Shown: one piece after another, positions 4,281 through 6,730 of the stretch
Layout of the letters: every line of letters begins with the position of its first letter
Position numbering within the stretch: position 1 is the stretch's first letter
NCBI GenBank assembly: GCA_028709185.1
Contig: JAQVXM010000034.1
Span: 1 to 6,730, forward strand
Reading direction: 5' to 3'
DNA: 6,730 nucleotides
From: Minisyncoccota bacterium
GTDB taxonomy: Bacteria; Patescibacteriota; Minisyncoccia; UBA6257; XYB1-36-10
Made by a program: the position numbers and the translations under genes
The notes under the pieces: model-generated
What the model saw: the letters and a program-made list of their open reading frames with translations, nothing else
The model's database searches: none
What the model was told of the DNA's origin: nothing

Positions 4281-5372
4281 TTAAAAATCCTTATGACCGG
4301 AATCTTTTAATCCTTTCTTTACTTTTTTAATAAACTTTCCGAACTGGCGATCTTTTTCTCTTTTTTCAAATTCATTCATTTCATAATATTCAGCTTCTTT
4401 TTTTAAGCTTATATAATTGGAATATTTTTTTTCATCAAGCTCCCCTCTTTCTAACGCGGAAAGAATTTCGCATCCGGGTTCATGAATATGCGTGCAATCG
4501 GCATATTTACATTTCTCAGCCAAAACATTTATATCTTCAAATAAATTTTCTATGCCCATATCCGCATCCGCCACTCCCACTTCACGCATTCCTGGGTTAT
4601 CTATCACAATGCCTCCGTTTTTCAAAAAATACATTTCTCTGCCTGTAGTGGTATGTTTTCCTTTTCCGGTGCTCAAACTTATATCTTTAGTATTTATAAT
4701 ACTTTTTCCGAGTAATTTATTAATTAAAGATGATTTTCCTACTCCGGACGAACCAAGAAAACAATAAGTTTTTCCCTTTAATATGTATGCTTCAAGCTCA
4801 CTTAATCCTTCAAGAGTTTTATTGCTGGTTAAAATAATATCTGTATCGCTAAATCTGTTTTTTAATTGATTCATTTTTAAATCTAACTCTTCCTTAGAGA
4901 TTAAATCTATTTTATTTAAAATAATTGCCGATTTTACCCCTCCGTCAAAAGCTATGGCAAAATATCTCTCAAAACGATTCAAATTATAATTTCTATCAAC
5001 CGATTCAACCACAAAAGCCACATCAATATTGGTAGCTATGATCTGTATTTCATTTTTTTCACCAACTCTGCTTCTATCTCCATGTCTTCTTTTTATTATT
5101 GTTTTTCTTGGTAGTATTCCTCGAATTACGGCTTGTTCCAAATCAAGTTCGCTGATCGCCACCCAATCTCCCACCGCAGGATAGTCTTTTCGAGTCAAAG
5201 CTTTATACATATCCTTTCCGGTTATCTTTGCCAGATATTCTCCGTTCGCATTTTTCACTCTATAAGCTCCTTTGTATTCTGCTATAACCCGCGCAACTGA
5301 AAATCCGTCCAATTTAAGTTTTTTACGATTGGACTCAAAAAAATCATCATAACCTAAATCTTCAATTTTCAT
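4281..5372 (-). CDS. rsgA: Ribosome small-subunit-dependent GTPase A (RsgA/YjeQ)
   Basis: RsgA is a circularly permuted GTPase that checks late maturation of the 30S subunit. The 363-aa protein has an N-terminal OB-fold region (about 25-100, with 'VGDWVAI' at 67-73). The GTPase motifs follow in permuted order: G4 NKID (153-156), G1 GSSGVGKSS (207-215), a G2-like 'GKHTTTGRE' (238-246) and G3 DNPGMRE (258-264). The C-terminal zinc knuckle has C288, C293, H295 and C301 with the spacing C-x4-C-x-H-x5-C, as in E. coli YjeQ. It ends in a long charged helix with a basic tail. Length and motifs are full and normal for the family. The ATG at 5370-5372 has no SD. A possible promoter lies about 50 nt upstream. 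No terminator is apparent in the 56 nt before the -35 of the tspO promoter, so some read-through into tspO-mscL is possible. Confidence 0.97.
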   Translation of the reverse strand: MKIEDLGYDDFFESNRKKLKLDGFSVARVIAEYKGAYRVKNANGEYLAKITGKDMYKALTRKDYPAVGDWVAISELDLEQAVIRGILPRKTIIKRRHGDRSRVGEKNEIQIIATNIDVAFVVESVDRNYNLNRFERYFAIAFDGGVKSAIILNKIDLISKEELDLKMNQLKNRFSDTDIILTSNKTLEGLSELEAYILKGKTYCFLGSSGVGKSSLINKLLGKSIINTKDISLSTGKGKHTTTGREMYFLKNGGIVIDNPGMREVGVADADMGIENLFEDINVLAEKCKYADCTHIHEPGCEILSALERGELDEKKYSNYISLKKEAEYYEMNEFEKREKDRQFGKFIKKVKKGLKDSGHKDF

Positions 5373-5418
5373 TTTGTATTTACTGTTTATTTTTTATTAT
5401 TTTAAGCAATGTCCTTAT

Positions 5419-5446
5419 ATTCTACAAAAAAACCGAAATTAAACAA
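5419..5446 (-). promoter_or_regulatory. Probable rsgA promoter
   Basis: On the minus strand -35 TTGTTT (5441-5446) and -10 TAGAAT (5419-5424, 5 of 6 to consensus) are separated by 16 nt. The expected start near 5412 gives a leader of about 40 nt that lacks an SD. The site lies just past the terminator of the upstream 351-aa gene, which supports a separate start for rsgA. Confidence 0.5.
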
Positions 5447-5481
5447 TTAAAAACTCCTACTTTTTTACTCCCCTTCTGATT

Positions 5482-5511
5482 AAAAAAAGCCTGGAATTAA
5501 TTCCAGGCTTT
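5482..5511 (-). terminator. Intrinsic terminator of the 351-aa protein gene
   Basis: A perfect palindrome (5486-5495 with 5502-5511 and ATTAAT at the centre) has the GC-rich stem GCCTGG/CCAGGC. On the minus strand it is followed by a run of seven T (5482-5488, partly in the stem). It lies 29 nt past the TAG stop at 5541-5543, which is the classic layout. Confidence 0.9.
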
Positions 5512-5540
5512 GAAAGAACCTTTTTTCATCTCCGTTTTAA

Positions 5541-6596
5541 CTACCTTCTCATTTGATTTACAATATCATTCTCAGCTCGTGCTTTAACTGCCAGCCTCTG
5601 TTCGTATTCGGCATTTCGCTTCTCGCTCTCTTCAATCGCTGTCTGAATCCGTTGAGCAAGCTCATAATCACTCTGGCCAAATTCTTTCAACATCATTTCG
5701 GCAGCTTGGAAGGTTTCTTTATTCCAAACTCGAAACTCTTCTTTATTATTAAAAACCACAAATTTAGCAATCCGGTAGCGAAGTTCCTTATAAACATCCG
5801 CAGAAGACAAAAACTGTAAGACGCGAGGAAAATCCCAACTATTAATGAGCTTATTTCCGTAATGGTCTTCAGAAAACAGAAATAGAATCTGATCTGCTAA
5901 CAAGTCAACGCTATAATGCAATTTCTTGTTTATGTCGCGAGGCATCATAAGTTGAATAATAAAAGCATAGCATTGCAGAGCATTTTCCCATTCTTCTCTG
6001 GGTTTTGTCTTGCCGGATAATTCATCTTTAATAATCTGCCTCATCATGGCATCTGCCAGCTTTTTCCATTTTTCATCAACTTTGCTAAATAGAAGACTCT
6101 CAAAAGGATTATAACCGGAAAAAAAAGTTTCATCTCTAAAGATTGAAATATCCCGAAGCGAGAATAAAGGAAAAATACGTTCTTGTTGTTCTTCGGAGAC
6201 AATTTCAAGCAACCAAAGAATGCAAGCATTATAGAAACGCAACGCTTTATTATATCCATCAGTAACAGATTTTTTGAGCATCACATAAAACTCGACAACA
6301 AGGTCGGTCGCATAACTAAGAAGATCAGGAGTTAAAGTCTCTACAAAATCAAACCCTTGATAAAAATCGCCAACTCCTTCTTTCCAGTAAATCGGATTGA
6401 AATCTTTTGAGGGAACAAGAAGAAGAAATATCGCCCTTCTCTTGAAGTTATCCTTTACATCCGAAGTCAGAAGTTTAACCAAATCCTTTGCTTCCCTTTG
6501 CTTGAAGTCCACCCATTCCTTCCAAACCTTGTCATCACTGGTCAGAAACCACCTGCTTTGAATCCTTTTCACAAAAACTTCTAATTTCTTCAACAT
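5541..6596 (-). CDS. Unrecognised 351-aa soluble, helix-rich protein
   Basis: I do not recognise this family. The protein has no signal peptide and no clear membrane helix. It appears mostly alpha-helical with many aromatic residues: Trp at 16, 25, 28, 71, 128, 177, 203, 254 and 291, plus many Phe and Tyr. The N-terminus is basic (MLKKLEVFVKRIQSR). The middle shows helix-turn spacing that could be an alpha-solenoid. The last ~45 residues (about 307-351) are strongly charged and likely coiled coil. There are no obvious nucleotide-binding, zinc or catalytic motifs; the only two Cys are far apart (124, 209). The ATG at 6594-6596 has the best SD of the window, AAGGAG with 6-nt spacing. A TTGACA promoter containing a long palindrome precedes it and a strong terminator follows, so it is a single-gene, probably regulated unit. 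Function unknown. Confidence 0.82.
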   Translation of the reverse strand: MLKKLEVFVKRIQSRWFLTSDDKVWKEWVDFKQREAKDLVKLLTSDVKDNFKRRAIFLLLVPSKDFNPIYWKEGVGDFYQGFDFVETLTPDLLSYATDLVVEFYVMLKKSVTDGYNKALRFYNACILWLLEIVSEEQQERIFPLFSLRDISIFRDETFFSGYNPFESLLFSKVDEKWKKLADAMMRQIIKDELSGKTKPREEWENALQCYAFIIQLMMPRDINKKLHYSVDLLADQILFLFSEDHYGNKLINSWDFPRVLQFLSSADVYKELRYRIAKFVVFNNKEEFRVWNKETFQAAEMMLKEFGQSDYELAQRIQTAIEESEKRNAEYEQRLAVKARAENDIVNQMRR

Positions 6597-6602
6597 TTCT
6601 TT

Positions 6603-6608
6603 CTCCTT
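6603..6608 (-). promoter_or_regulatory. Strong Shine-Dalgarno of the 351-aa gene
   Basis: On the minus strand AAGGAG stands 6 nt before the ATG at 6596. It is the only full-strength SD in the window, fixes the start, and suggests that the host 16S rRNA keeps its anti-SD. Confidence 0.85.
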
Positions 6609-6641
6609 TTTACTTTATTAAATAATCAAAAAACTGAAACA

Positions 6642-6666
6642 AAAATACCACATATAGTGGTATTTT
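6642..6666. promoter_or_regulatory. Operator-like palindrome filling the promoter
   Basis: A perfect inverted repeat with 10-bp arms, AAAATACCAC and GTGGTATTTT, surrounds the centre ATATA. It runs from the -10 box through the whole spacer to the first base of the -35. Its position is ideal for a dimeric repressor blocking RNA polymerase. The identity of the regulator is unknown. There is no fitting role as a terminator, as it lies upstream of the transcript. Confidence 0.65.
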
Positions 6667-6671
6667 GTCAA
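6642..6671 (-). promoter_or_regulatory. Promoter of the 351-aa gene
   Basis: On the minus strand a perfect -35 TTGACA (6666-6671) lies 18 nt from -10 TATTTT (6642-6647). The expected start near 6635 gives a leader of about 39 nt with a good SD. The -35 and following bases (TTGACAAAATA) are identical to those of the helicase promoter. Confidence 0.68.
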
Positions 6672-6730
6672 ATCTTTATTCTCTCTCCGAAACTCGAAAT
6701 ATTTTTCAAAAATTTAAATATTTTCCTCAA

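Noticed and set aside
6646..6662. NrdR box
   Set aside because: CAC/GTG half-sites around an AT centre are similar, but the centre is 5 bp and the arms differ from the 16-bp NrdR consensus; no ribonucleotide reductase gene is nearby.
6667..6730. Upstream gene or further regulatory element at the window end
   Set aside because: AT-rich DNA with short AAATATTT repeats; it may act as an UP element, but nothing specific can be supported.

Overview
The window is AT-rich and tightly packed, with short intergenic gaps, mostly TAA stops, compact versions of known families, and a mix of genes with and without Shine-Dalgarno sequences. This style, together with a four-helix TspO, a short DEAD-box helicase and unrecognised small or secreted proteins, suggests a reduced-genome bacterium such as Patescibacteria/CPR (for example a Parcubacteria lineage). 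That placement is an inference from style; the window holds no rRNA or other marker. The mscL gene ends in TGA four bases before the next possible start, so TGA reads as stop and the Gracilibacteria/SR1 code is not indicated.

Layout. Plus strand, 1-1148: the C-terminal part of a GT4 glycosyltransferase (gene begins before the window) overlaps by 20 nt a membrane phosphatase or phosphotransferase of the PAP2/sphingomyelin-synthase type. The two look like one envelope-lipid unit. It ends at a long, strong hairpin (1138-1180) that is shared with the convergent minus-strand unit. Everything from 1180 to 6596 lies on the minus strand. In transcription order it reads: a 351-aa unrecognised soluble protein with a consensus promoter, a palindromic operator-like site and a good SD; rsgA, the ribosome-assembly GTPase; tspO - mscL - secreted coiled-coil protein, a compact operon with 3- to 4-nt junctions; a DEAD-box RNA helicase with a consensus promoter and a roughly 95-nt structured leader; and a 39-aa very basic protein.

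Themes. Two genes act on RNA or ribosomes (rsgA, DEAD-box helicase) and the 39-aa basic protein may belong with them. The tspO-mscL-secreted protein operon is an envelope group: a tryptophan-rich membrane protein, an osmotic safety valve and an exported protein. The GT/PAP2 pair is also envelope-directed.

No gene-free stretch exceeds 300 bases. The largest gaps are 2547-2759 (terminator, promoter and structured helicase leader), 5373-5540 (probable rsgA promoter and the terminator of the 351-aa gene) and 6597-6730 (promoter, operator and SD of the 351-aa gene, then AT-rich upstream DNA with nothing further recognised). No tRNA, rRNA, CRISPR array, insertion sequence or phage gene was seen. 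The most interesting items are the helicase leader (hairpin, possible SD-masking alternative pairing, 7-codon uORF), the palindrome filling the promoter of the 351-aa gene, the apparently leaderless tspO that lacks helix 1, and the unrecognised small, secreted and 351-aa proteins.
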